The translations under genes were made by a program, and so were the position numbers. This document shows positions 45,270 through 53,107 of a DNA stretch of 63,830 nucleotides, piece after piece. The first letter of the stretch is position 1, and each line of letters starts with the position of its first letter. A model generated the notes under the pieces. The model ran no database searches and was not told the DNA's origin. It saw only the letters and a program-made list of their open reading frames with translations. This stretch comes from Bacteroidota bacterium (GTDB lineage: Bacteria > Bacteroidota > Bacteroidia > Bacteroidales > F082): the NCBI GenBank assembly GCA_013203805.1, contig JABMPH010000418.1, positions 1-63,830 of the forward strand, read 5' to 3'.

Positions 45270-45944
45270 ATGAAAAAATTGAAAAAAAGAAAGTGGAATT
45301 TTGAAGGGAACAAATTAATTTCTTTTCAAATTGGTATGATTGCTGCATTATTATGTGTGCTATATGCATTTGAATACAAATCGTATGATAAATATGAGGT
45401 TCCAAAACACGAAAGGCCTATTATTGAAGAGCCAACGATTATGGTTATTAATACTAAGCATCCACCCCCACCACCACCTCCTAAAATTGAACCTCATATT
45501 ATTAAAGTGGATTTTACTAATAAAGTTGAAGAAAAAGGTATTGAAATTGATGTCGCAGCAAATCAGAATACCAAGGTTGAACCAATCGAAAAGCCGTTTG
45601 TATTTAAACAAGAAGTAATAGAGGTTGCTCCTCCAGTATATATTGCTGAAGAACAACCAACTTTTCCTGGTGGATACTCAGCAATGCTAAAGTTTTTAAC
45701 GGATAATGTTGTTTACCCCGAATTGGCAAAGCAAATAAACACAACGGGCACTGTATATCTTCAGTTTGTTGTAGAAAAAGATGGATCAATAACTGACATT
45801 AAGCTACTAAGAGAAATAGGGAGCGGGTGTGATGAAGAGGCCATAAGGCTTATTCAGTTAATGCCTAAATGGAATTGTGGAAAGCAAAATGGTAGGCCTG
45901 TGAGAGTAATGATGTCGATTCCAATTAAGTTTTCACTACTATAA
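45270..45944 (+). CDS. TonB family energy-transducing protein
   Basis: The ATG at 45270 gives 224 residues; an upstream in-frame start would add 19 residues before the basic N-terminus. A KKLKKRKW cytoplasmic head is followed by one membrane helix (LISFQIGMIAALLCVLYAF). A short proline-rich stretch (HPPPPPPPK) and a Val/Glu-rich spacer come next. The C-terminal TonB domain (about 135-224) reads FPGGYSAMLKFLTDNVVYPE, TGTVYLQFVVEKDGSITDIKLL and GRPVRVMMSIPIKFSL. It couples proton-motive force to outer-membrane transporters. No exbB/exbD or TonB-dependent receptor is adjacent. Confidence 0.9.
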   Translation: MKKLKKRKWNFEGNKLISFQIGMIAALLCVLYAFEYKSYDKYEVPKHERPIIEEPTIMVINTKHPPPPPPPKIEPHIIKVDFTNKVEEKGIEIDVAANQNTKVEPIEKPFVFKQEVIEVAPPVYIAEEQPTFPGGYSAMLKFLTDNVVYPELAKQINTTGTVYLQFVVEKDGSITDIKLLREIGSGCDEEAIRLIQLMPKWNCGKQNGRPVRVMMSIPIKFSLL

Positions 45945-45979
45945 TATTGGTAACATCCATTCGTTATTAGATTTTGATC

Positions 45980-45987
45980 TAATTTTG
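45980..45987 (+). promoter_or_regulatory. Bacteroidota -7 promoter box (TAATTTTG)
   Basis: TAATTTTG matches TAnnTTTG, 18 bases before the ATG at 46006, supporting that start over one inside the box. Confidence 0.45.
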
Positions 45988-46005
45988 CAAACTAAAATCT
46001 ATATA

Positions 46006-46512
46006 ATGAATAATAGAATAATAGTACTTTCACTTATCATATTTTTTGGATACAATGCAGTTGCTCAGATGAATAGTATGGTTGTCGACCCTAAAACGAA
46101 TACTAAAATGCTTATGGGCTATTGTGATAGGAAGGGTTTGAATAAGGACGTTTATGGTACATATTTTAGAAGTCAGTATGATATTTATAAGCCAGCCGAA
46201 TCATATACATCAAAACTTGAAGGCAAGATTAATGATTACGAAATCACAATTGTATTGGGTACTTGGTGCTCCGATAGTCAAAGAGAAGTTCCAAGGTTTT
46301 TTAAGGTACTAAATGAGGCCGGCTTTAACGACAAAAGAGTAAAGGTGATTGCTGTTGATAAGAAAAAACAGGCCATTGTTGTTGACATAAGCGATATGAA
46401 TATTGAACGTGTTCCAACATTCATTATCTATAAGGACGAAAAAGAAGTTGGAAGAATAGTTGAAACTCCAAAAAAATCCCTTGAAAGAGATCTTTGGAAA
46501 ATTATTAAATAG
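46006..46512 (+). CDS. Periplasmic thioredoxin-like protein with one active-site Cys
   Basis: 168 residues from the ATG at 46006, which begins a signal peptide (MNNRIIVLSLIIFFGYNAVA, then Gln). The thioredoxin-fold core has IVLGTWCSDSQREVP, where CxxC is replaced by C88-S-D-S91, and the cis-Pro strand RVPTFIIYKDEKEVGRI. A single cysteine allows only peroxidatic or monothiol chemistry, so it is not a classical disulfide oxidoreductase. The next gene, panC, follows 32 bases later on the same strand and could share its transcript. Confidence 0.75.
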   Translation: MNNRIIVLSLIIFFGYNAVAQMNSMVVDPKTNTKMLMGYCDRKGLNKDVYGTYFRSQYDIYKPAESYTSKLEGKINDYEITIVLGTWCSDSQREVPRFFKVLNEAGFNDKRVKVIAVDKKKQAIVVDISDMNIERVPTFIIYKDEKEVGRIVETPKKSLERDLWKIIK

Positions 46513-46544
46513 GTTCAAATCATTAATTTAACAATCCTGTCTTA

Positions 46545-47387
46545 ATGATTATATACTCTAGAATTTCGGATACAACCACTCATATCAAACAAAAGAGGGA
46601 TGAAGGGAGTACTATTGGCTTTGTCCCAACCATGGGTGCATTGCATGAAGGACATCTTGAACTGATGCGAAAGGCAAAAAAAGAAAATGACTTGCTGGTA
46701 GTAAGCATTTTTGTAAACCCCATTCAGTTCAATAATCAGGATGATCTGAAAAAATATCCCCGAGATTTAAAAAAAGATTCGGAATTATTAGAGACTGTTG
46801 GATGCGATATTCTATTTGCTCCAACGGTTGATGAAATGTATCCTGAAAAAGTTACAAAGAAATACGATTTCGGATTGCTCGAAAATGTAATGGAAGGAGC
46901 TTCCCGGCCTGGCCATTTTAATGGAGTAGGTGTTGTGGTTAGCAAGTTATTTGATATTTGCATCCCTCATAAGGCCTACTTTGGCGAAAAGGATTATCAA
47001 CAACTTGCCATTATTAAAAAGCTTGTTGAGATAGAATCCATTCCCGTTGAAATTGTACCTTGTCCCATTGTTCGGGAAGTTGATGGGCTTGCTATGAGTT
47101 CTAGAAATGAACGGCTTACTCCCAATGAAAGAGCTTCAGCACCGTATATCTACGAAGTTCTACAGGATGCTAAAACCACAAGCGAATTTTTATGTACTAA
47201 CCGACTTAAGCAATATGTCCTTAATCAGTTTAGTGATCGTAAAGAGTTTGAGGTTGAATACTTTGAGCTAGCTGATGATAAAGATTTACAGCCAATTAAA
47301 TCACACAACCCTGAAAAAGGAACCATCGGCTTTATTGCGGTTAATTTAGGGAAAGTTAGATTAATCGACAATATTCGAATTATTTAA
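46545..47387 (+). CDS. panC: Pantothenate synthetase
   Basis: 280 residues, full length. The nucleotide-binding [10 protein letters not shown] (27-36, HxGH class) and the KMSKS-like AMSSRNERL are present, along with [12 protein letters not shown] and [14 protein letters not shown]. It joins pantoate and beta-alanine with ATP to give pantothenate, the precursor of CoA. It is followed by panD, which supplies beta-alanine, with UPF0104 and rfaE2 genes next, in one run with gaps under 45 bases or overlaps. Confidence 0.96.
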   Translation: MIIYSRISDTTTHIKQKRDEGSTIGFVPTMGALHEGHLELMRKAKKENDLLVVSIFVNPIQFNNQDDLKKYPRDLKKDSELLETVGCDILFAPTVDEMYPEKVTKKYDFGLLENVMEGASRPGHFNGVGVVVSKLFDICIPHKAYFGEKDYQQLAIIKKLVEIESIPVEIVPCPIVREVDGLAMSSRNERLTPNERASAPYIYEVLQDAKTTSEFLCTNRLKQYVLNQFSDRKEFEVEYFELADDKDLQPIKSHNPEKGTIGFIAVNLGKVRLIDNIRII

Positions 47388-47428
47388 TAATTTTGCAGCT
47401 TCAATTATTAGGATCTATTACTAGTAGA

Positions 47429-47776
47429 ATGAATATAGAAGTATTAAAATCTAAAATCCACAGGGCAACCGTTACAATGGCCGACCTCAACTATATTGGG
47501 AGTATTGCCATCGATGAGAACATTATGGAGGCTGCAAATTTAATCGAGAACGAAAAAGTCAGCATCTATAACATCACAAACGGTGAGCGGTTATCTACAT
47601 ATGTGATTAAGGGAGAAAGAGGCTCTGGGATTATTTCATTGAATGGTGCTGCTGCCCGAAAAGTTGCAGTTCACGACCATGTTATCATTGTTTCATATGC
47701 AAGCATGGATTTTGAAGAGGCAAAATCGTTTAAACCAACAATCCTCTTCCCCGATGAAAACAACCAGATAATATAG
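47429..47776 (+). CDS. panD: Aspartate 1-decarboxylase
   Basis: The ATG at 47429 gives 115 residues starting [20 protein letters not shown], matching the family N-terminus; an in-frame start 36 bases earlier is not conserved. The self-cleavage site is YIGS (Gly-Ser at about 23-24), where cleavage makes the pyruvoyl group from Ser. The catalytic neighbourhood [17 protein letters not shown] and NGAAARKV follow. The enzyme decarboxylates aspartate to beta-alanine for PanC, the gene just upstream. Confidence 0.96.
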   Translation: MNIEVLKSKIHRATVTMADLNYIGSIAIDENIMEAANLIENEKVSIYNITNGERLSTYVIKGERGSGIISLNGAAARKVAVHDHVIIVSYASMDFEEAKSFKPTILFPDENNQII

Positions 47777-47780
47777 GATT

Positions 47781-48809
47781 TTGGCGCCCTTTCAAAAAAG
47801 AAGAATTTTCACAATACTTCAATACATTTTTTTTCTGTGTATTGGGTTACTTTTGCTATGGTTAAGTTTTAGAAAACTTGACATGACCGAAGTTTGGCGT
47901 GATATTAAGGAAGCGAATTATTATTGGTTAATAATTGCATTAATCCTTGCCATTGCATCCCATATCTTCAGAGCACTTAGGTGGAATTTACTAATAAATT
48001 CTCTCAATTATAAAACCAAATTATCAACTACATTTTTTGCTGTAATGGTTGGCTATATGGCAAATACAGCTGTTCCACGTATGGGTGAGCTAGCTCGATG
48101 TGGGGTGCTTTCAAAAAAGGAAAAGATTCCATTTAATACATTATTTGGGACAGTAATTTCGGAACGATTATTTGATTTAGTCACTCTTTTTGTGATAATT
48201 ATTCTTGTAATCATTTTTCAATTCAAATCTCTAAGTGGTTTTATATCTAACACCTTTGTCCCATTTTTCGATAATCTGGCATCAAATATTCAAAGTTTAT
48301 TGGTTTTTGTTGGAATTACAATAATTATTATTGCTGCTGTATATTTCATTATCAGACGGTTAAAAGAAAAAATAAAGCGTCTTCCATTCTATCAAAGTCT
48401 AAGAACTTTTTTTGATGGCTTGCTCGATGGCATTAAAACAATATTGAAACTTAAACAAAAATGGCTTTTCCTATTATACACATTTTTTATTTGGCTGTTT
48501 TATGCATGCATGGTATACTTTCCCGTATTTATGCTGCCCGAAACAAGTCAACTTACATTTGCTGATGCATTAACAATATTAGCCATTGGAAGCCTTGGAG
48601 TTGTTGCCCCCGTTCCTGGTGGTATTGGAGCTTATCACTTCATTGTTAAGGCTGTACTTGTTGAAATATTCAAAATAGGAGGTAATGCAGCAGGGTCGTT
48701 CGCCGCAATTACACATGGCGGACAAACAATATTAAATGTGATTGTGGGAGGTTTGTCGTATTTTTACATTGGAGTTCTGGCAAAAAGAGAGAAACCTTTA
48801 AATGAATAG
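47781..48809 (+). CDS. UPF0104/lysylphosphatidylglycerol-synthase-like membrane protein (second copy)
   Basis: 342 residues with a TTG start 4 bases after the panD stop; the next ATG would cut off the first membrane helix. About eight helices are visible (ILQYIFFLCIGLLLLWLSF, YYWLIIALILAIASHIF and others). Family motifs include ISHIFRALRW-like SHIFRALRWNLLI, VGYMANTAVPRMGELARCGVL and the C-terminal VAPVPGGIGAYHFIVKAVL. It is the YbhN/MprF transmembrane family, of uncertain function, possibly lipid translocation. It overlaps rfaE2 by 8 bases, linking it to heptose/LPS metabolism. Confidence 0.85.
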   Translation: MAPFQKRRIFTILQYIFFLCIGLLLLWLSFRKLDMTEVWRDIKEANYYWLIIALILAIASHIFRALRWNLLINSLNYKTKLSTTFFAVMVGYMANTAVPRMGELARCGVLSKKEKIPFNTLFGTVISERLFDLVTLFVIIILVIIFQFKSLSGFISNTFVPFFDNLASNIQSLLVFVGITIIIIAAVYFIIRRLKEKIKRLPFYQSLRTFFDGLLDGIKTILKLKQKWLFLLYTFFIWLFYACMVYFPVFMLPETSQLTFADALTILAIGSLGVVAPVPGGIGAYHFIVKAVLVEIFKIGGNAAGSFAAITHGGQTILNVIVGGLSYFYIGVLAKREKPLNE

Positions 48810-49296
48810 TTTATTATCCATATCTGATAAAATACTAGTTGGGAAAAACCTAGTTTCAAAATTGAATTTTTGGGGTTCATCTAATAATACAATTGTTTTT
48901 ACAAACGGCGTTTTTGATATACTTCATCTGGGACATATTGATTATTTAAGTAAGGCTAAGGATGAAGGAGACATACTTATTGTAGGCGTTAATTCAGATG
49001 CTTCTGCCCGAAATTTGGGTAAAGGTAGTTCTCGCCCTATTACAGATGAAAAATCACGATCAATGATTATTGCAGCTCTGCAATTTGTGGATGCAGTTAT
49101 ACTATTCGATGAAGATACTCCATACGAACTAATTAAAATAGTTCAACCTGATGTACTAGTTAAAGGTGCAGATTATAAACCAGAAGATATTGTTGGTTAC
49201 GATATAGTAACAGATAAGGGAGGATCGATAAAAACGATAGATTTTTTGCCCGGATATTCAACAACCTCAATCGAAGATAAGATAAAACAAAGCTAA
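48802..49296 (+). CDS. rfaE2: D-glycero-beta-D-manno-heptose 1-phosphate adenylyltransferase
   Basis: 164 residues, a stand-alone version of the C-terminal domain of HldE. The nucleotidyltransferase motif VFTNGVFDILHLGH is at 32-45 (HLGH 42-45), with GVNSDASARNLGKGSSRPI, RSMIIAALQFVDAV and DVLVKGADYKPEDIVG. The GYSTTSIEDKI tail is also typical. It forms ADP-heptose from heptose-1-phosphate for LPS core heptosyltransferases, such as the GT9 domain at 5-7 kb. The kinase domain (RfaE1) is not in the window. It overlaps the upstream membrane protein gene by 8 bases. Confidence 0.93.
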   Translation: MNSLLSISDKILVGKNLVSKLNFWGSSNNTIVFTNGVFDILHLGHIDYLSKAKDEGDILIVGVNSDASARNLGKGSSRPITDEKSRSMIIAALQFVDAVILFDEDTPYELIKIVQPDVLVKGADYKPEDIVGYDIVTDKGGSIKTIDFLPGYSTTSIEDKIKQS

Positions 49297-49490
49297 GTTT
49301 CTTTCACTTTTCTGGTAAATATTGCAACAATTGCTGATGTTACAACTCCCATTACCATTGCTCCAATTAGTCCTTAAATCATATAGCTGTTTAGGCTAAA
49401 GTATTCTTCTGCAGCTTCCCTTGTTAAGTTTCCCGATTCAACAGAGTATTCAATTACATTGGTAAAGTAATCAGGTGTAATTATGTGCCA
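49293..49490 (-). pseudogene. DUF4199-like membrane protein remnant with internal stop
   Basis: A minus-strand frame beginning around 49490 reads IITPDYFTNVIEYSVESG, LTREAAEEYFSLNSYMI, a stop (TAA at 49376-49374), then GLIGAMVMGVVTSAIVAIFT and ends RKVKET-stop at 49293. The pattern of a soluble AEEYF segment followed by a last membrane helix resembles the C-terminus of DUF4199 proteins. The internal stop is one base from CAA (Gln). The N-terminal two-thirds is missing. The 3' end overlaps the rfaE2 stop by 4 bases. Its upstream end abuts a second decayed gene on the other strand. Confidence 0.6.
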
Positions 49491-50420
49491 TGGCAACATT
49501 GCTAATTTGTATCTAAGAATGGGTAATATTGATCTGGCCAAGGAACATATTGACAAAGCAATCGAATTAACTGAAGATGGCACTTTAGAATGCGCTGACA
49601 ACTATGTGATATTGGTGATATCCTCCATACAAATTACAATAAACCCGATTCAGCTTTGACACTATATAAGATAGCCTTATCAATCTATACAAAAATTGGG
49701 ATTGAAGATGGGATAGCTGATGCAAATGAAAATATTGGCTGCACACTACTAGATTTACATGTCTATGATAATGCATTGGCACATCTTAGATTAGCCAAGA
49801 GCATTTATCTCGAACTACAGGATTACTCTATTTGCTTAATAAAGAACAAAACAAATTATCAAAGTGCTTAAATTACCTTGAGCAATTTAAAAACTATTCC
49901 GACAGCTTAAGTACCAATGAAGTTTATGAAAAAATGGCCGTACTTGAAGCAAAATATAAAACTGGAGCAAATTGAAATGAAAAAAGACATTGAACATAAA
50001 GCAAAACAACTTAGCTCCCATGCATTACATATGATGCAAAAGAGCAAAATGCTACAGGAAGTAAAAGAAAACCTTGAAGAATCCATCAAAAAAGCAAAAC
50101 AGGAAAATAAGCCTGAGTTGCGAAAAATCAGCAGGCTAATTGACCAGAACTTGAAAACCGAAAAGGAATGGGAGTTGTTTAAAATGTACTTCGAACAGGT
50201 GAACAACAACTTCTATTCAAAACTAAAAAGCCATAATTATGAGCTAAGTCAAACAGATATCAGGATGTGCTCACTCATAAAACTTGGTCTAAATCTTAAG
50301 GAAACGGCTTCAGTACTTAACGTAGCACCGAATACGGTAAAAAATGCCCGGTATCGTGTTAAGCAAAAGCTGGGTTTGGGCTCAGATGATTCGTTGAGTG
50401 AATTTATAGAGGGGTTGTAA
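49489..50420 (+). pseudogene. Decayed TPR-coiled-coil-HTH regulator
   Basis: Pieces of one gene are spread over different plus-strand frames: HGNIANLYLRMGNIDLAKEH (from 49489), then IGDILHTNYNKPDSALTLYK (from about 49609), then NKEQNKLSKCLNYLEQFKNY (about 49838-49975), then a long coiled coil and HTH frame to 50420. Three frameshifts are needed, near 49610, 49850 and 49960, and the N-terminus is missing. The last frame has a LuxR/GerE-type HTH: LSQTDIRMCSLIKLGLN, ETASVLNVAPNTVKNARYRV. Intact relatives are TPR proteins with an N-terminal signal and a C-terminal HTH. The last 167 codons (start 49917) could still be translated as a DNA-binding fragment. Confidence 0.75.
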
Positions 50421-50579
50421 TAAGTAAATAGATTATTAGTTGATTGGTTATTAAGCAAGTACAATGTCAGCACAGGAAAAAGATTTGCATGCTAGTCAGA
50501 GTTATTTAAAATAGCCACCATAGTCCTATAAATTTGAACTATGACGACAACTCAAAAAATCCAACCCTTTTATTATCTA

Positions 50580-53096
50580 TTATTGAATTATTACATTTCC
50601 ATTTGTGGATATAATAAAACCTTTATTCAAGAATTCGATAATTGTGGATTCATTATATGTTCCAGCTTCAATATAAATAAATGCTCCGGGACCAGCTGCA
50701 TCTGCAGCTTCAGCAACAGTTTGAAAAGGCCGTGCCTGACTACCTTCTCCTCCTGAAGCCGCATTTGAATCCACATATATTTTATAGGGTGGAGCAGAGG
50801 TTCTGTACATTCCTCTGCCATGAGTTGCTGCAATTAAAAATTCATCCCCTTGCCAAAAAAGCTCACTAACCTCTGTATTTACAGGGCCCTCATTACCAGA
50901 ACCTCCATTATTTGGATTTGTTATAACATTCCAGTTTTCCCCTTTGTCCTCTGACGCAAACACACCCAGGTCGGTGCCAATATATACCCAGTTTCCATTG
51001 ATAGGGTGAACCCTAACTGTGTTTACTTGTAAGGCGGGAAGATTGTTGGGTGCATTACCACTGCGGTTTTCCCATGAGTTTCCACCATCAGTTGTAAACC
51101 ACACGTTATCGTTATTGTAACCACCAAAAGTTACAAATACCTGGCTGGAGTTATTTGGATTAACAGCAATATCGGTTATATATCGATCGGGTAGACCTAC
51201 ACCATTTTCATCAACCCTGGTCCATTGGTATAACGCTCCATCAAATGAAGATTTTGCCAAATAACCATCTACATAACCAGCCCAAATAATCTGGTTATCA
51301 ATATGATCAATATCAATGGCGCTACACTTTCTTCCTAAATCAGTACTTATATCAGTCCAATTATCAGCATTATCAGTCGTTATATAAATATTAGAGCCAC
51401 CGGCAACTAATCTGGATGGGTCATTTGGGTCCATACTAAATGGTGCAATAAATAAACTTTGCCAACTATTTCCGGCATCTGTTAGTCCGGAAATTGAAGT
51501 GAAATAAGTATCACCTCCATCGATACTCTTTTTAATTTTCAAATAGGTGTATTCTCCATATATAATATCAGTATTGTTAAAATTAATTGCAGCATAGCCC
51601 CCATCACCCGTGGAAGCCTGATACCAGTTGTTGGCACCACTCCATGTTCCTGTTTTCTTGTATCTCAGTTTGTCGTTATCTTGAGTACCCCCAACAATAA
51701 TGCTGCCATCAGGGGAGGCAGCACCTCCAAAAAACTGTGTAATACCCAATGATGTATTGGCAAGGTTTTCCCATCCGGAGTAACTATTCAAATTCCAAAC
51801 ATCATTTGTTTTTTGAATGCCACCATCGTTACCAAAATATACCTCTGGGTTAGTAGAGTTGTTCCAGTCGGCAGCCTCAACAATTATATGATGGTCGGCA
51901 TGTGCCGAAAGTGAATCGTCGTTTGCATTATGGTAATAATGCCAATCACTAATTTTTGTAACTGTTGTCCCTCCGTCGGTGCTACGATACAAATCAAGCC
52001 CGCCTACAATTATTCGTTCACTATTTGTGGGACAAACCCAAATAGTATTTGCATACCATCCGGCAGACAAGTAATCTACACCTGTATATCTGAGGCTCCA
52101 TGTTTCACCATTATCTGTTGACCTCCAAATCTCACCGCCATTTCTGTCGATTGAAACATACAATTTGCTAACATTTGATGGGGCAAAACTTGCTTCATAT
52201 CTATCATCAATAAATGGAAGTTTATCAACTGCGCCTGTTGCTTGATCCGACCATGTTTCGCCATAATCATCAGACAAGAATAAAAACCCTTTCCCTCCAA
52301 CCATTAGTTCGTTATGATTGTTTTGGTCGTACACAACCTGCAAGGTGAAGTCGGCTGTGGCAAGTTTCTGATCCCATGTAACTCCGCCGTCTTCGGTTTT
52401 CCAAATGGCATTAGTACCCCCTTGTTGCAAAGGAGCATCTGAAGTAACTGCAAATAGCACACCGGCGCTATCGGGGTTAGGGTGGGCTGCAAGGCGGTTA
52501 ACATAGGTAAAATCTGCGTTGTTTGTACTTGCCAGTTGATCCCATGTGTCACCTCCATCAGTACTTTTAAAAATTCCTGCCCCCGGCAGAGCATCAGCAT
52601 TATAGAAACCTTCTCCGGTTGCAGCATACATAATATTTGTTGTTGAGGGGTCGAAAACCATTGATGTAATTGCTAAAGTTGACATGAAATCGTTGATAGC
52701 TCCCCAACTTGATCCTCCGTTGGTAGATTTCCAAATACCTCCTCCTGCAGAACCAATCCATAATACATTAGAATTATTTGGATCGGGGAGAATTGCACGT
52801 ATTCTTCCACCGATATTTGATGGGCCCAGCCAGCCCCACTCCCACAAGCCTGCATCTCTTTGAGAGTTTTGCATAATGTCGATATGTTTTTTAGCACTTA
52901 CAAGACCTCCCATGGGGATATCTCCATTTTCATCAGCTCTGGAAGCTTTTCGGTATTGCAAATATCCTCCTGCATCCGTTGGCTTGTTAAATTCTTGTTT
53001 GCTTTCGGTATGGACGGTAGGCGGTTTTAATGTTTCAAGAAAAAGAATGGATAATAATCCTACAGCTAATAATATCGTTAATACTGATTTTCGCAT
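50580..53096 (-). CDS. Surface BNR/VPS10-like beta-propeller protein with short beta-helix C-terminus
   Basis: 838 residues with an N-terminal signal/anchor (MRKSVLTILLAVGLLSILFLE). Residues about 95-760 carry repeated BNR/Asp-box motifs (GGIWKSTNGGSSW, GIFKSTDGGDTWDQL, IWKTEDGGVTWDQ, IWRSTDNGETWS, WFTTDGGNSWENR, VFASEDKGENWNVI) as in sortilin-type ten-bladed propellers. The last 70 residues (IYVDSNAASGGEGSQARPFQ, FIYIEAGTYNESTII, IISTNGNVIIQ) resemble the start of a right-handed beta-helix and end at two consecutive stop codons. There is no T9SS type A tail. It is the last gene of the fibre/propeller cluster, 11 bases after the 715-residue fibre gene. Confidence 0.8.
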   Translation of the reverse strand: MRKSVLTILLAVGLLSILFLETLKPPTVHTESKQEFNKPTDAGGYLQYRKASRADENGDIPMGGLVSAKKHIDIMQNSQRDAGLWEWGWLGPSNIGGRIRAILPDPNNSNVLWIGSAGGGIWKSTNGGSSWGAINDFMSTLAITSMVFDPSTTNIMYAATGEGFYNADALPGAGIFKSTDGGDTWDQLASTNNADFTYVNRLAAHPNPDSAGVLFAVTSDAPLQQGGTNAIWKTEDGGVTWDQKLATADFTLQVVYDQNNHNELMVGGKGFLFLSDDYGETWSDQATGAVDKLPFIDDRYEASFAPSNVSKLYVSIDRNGGEIWRSTDNGETWSLRYTGVDYLSAGWYANTIWVCPTNSERIIVGGLDLYRSTDGGTTVTKISDWHYYHNANDDSLSAHADHHIIVEAADWNNSTNPEVYFGNDGGIQKTNDVWNLNSYSGWENLANTSLGITQFFGGAASPDGSIIVGGTQDNDKLRYKKTGTWSGANNWYQASTGDGGYAAINFNNTDIIYGEYTYLKIKKSIDGGDTYFTSISGLTDAGNSWQSLFIAPFSMDPNDPSRLVAGGSNIYITTDNADNWTDISTDLGRKCSAIDIDHIDNQIIWAGYVDGYLAKSSFDGALYQWTRVDENGVGLPDRYITDIAVNPNNSSQVFVTFGGYNNDNVWFTTDGGNSWENRSGNAPNNLPALQVNTVRVHPINGNWVYIGTDLGVFASEDKGENWNVITNPNNGGSGNEGPVNTEVSELFWQGDEFLIAATHGRGMYRTSAPPYKIYVDSNAASGGEGSQARPFQTVAEAADAAGPGAFIYIEAGTYNESTIIEFLNKGFIISTNGNVIIQ

Positions 53097-53107
53097 AGTT
53101 CTTAATA

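Noticed and set aside
49293-50420. Insertion sequence as cause of the gene decay
   Set aside because: No transposase fragment, terminal inverted repeat or target duplication was seen at the junction.
50580-50790. Truncation of the 838-residue propeller protein within its beta-helix
   Set aside because: Two consecutive stop codons and the existence of short C-terminal modules of this type in Bacteroidota proteins suggest a natural end. No continuation of the beta-helix was found in other frames downstream.
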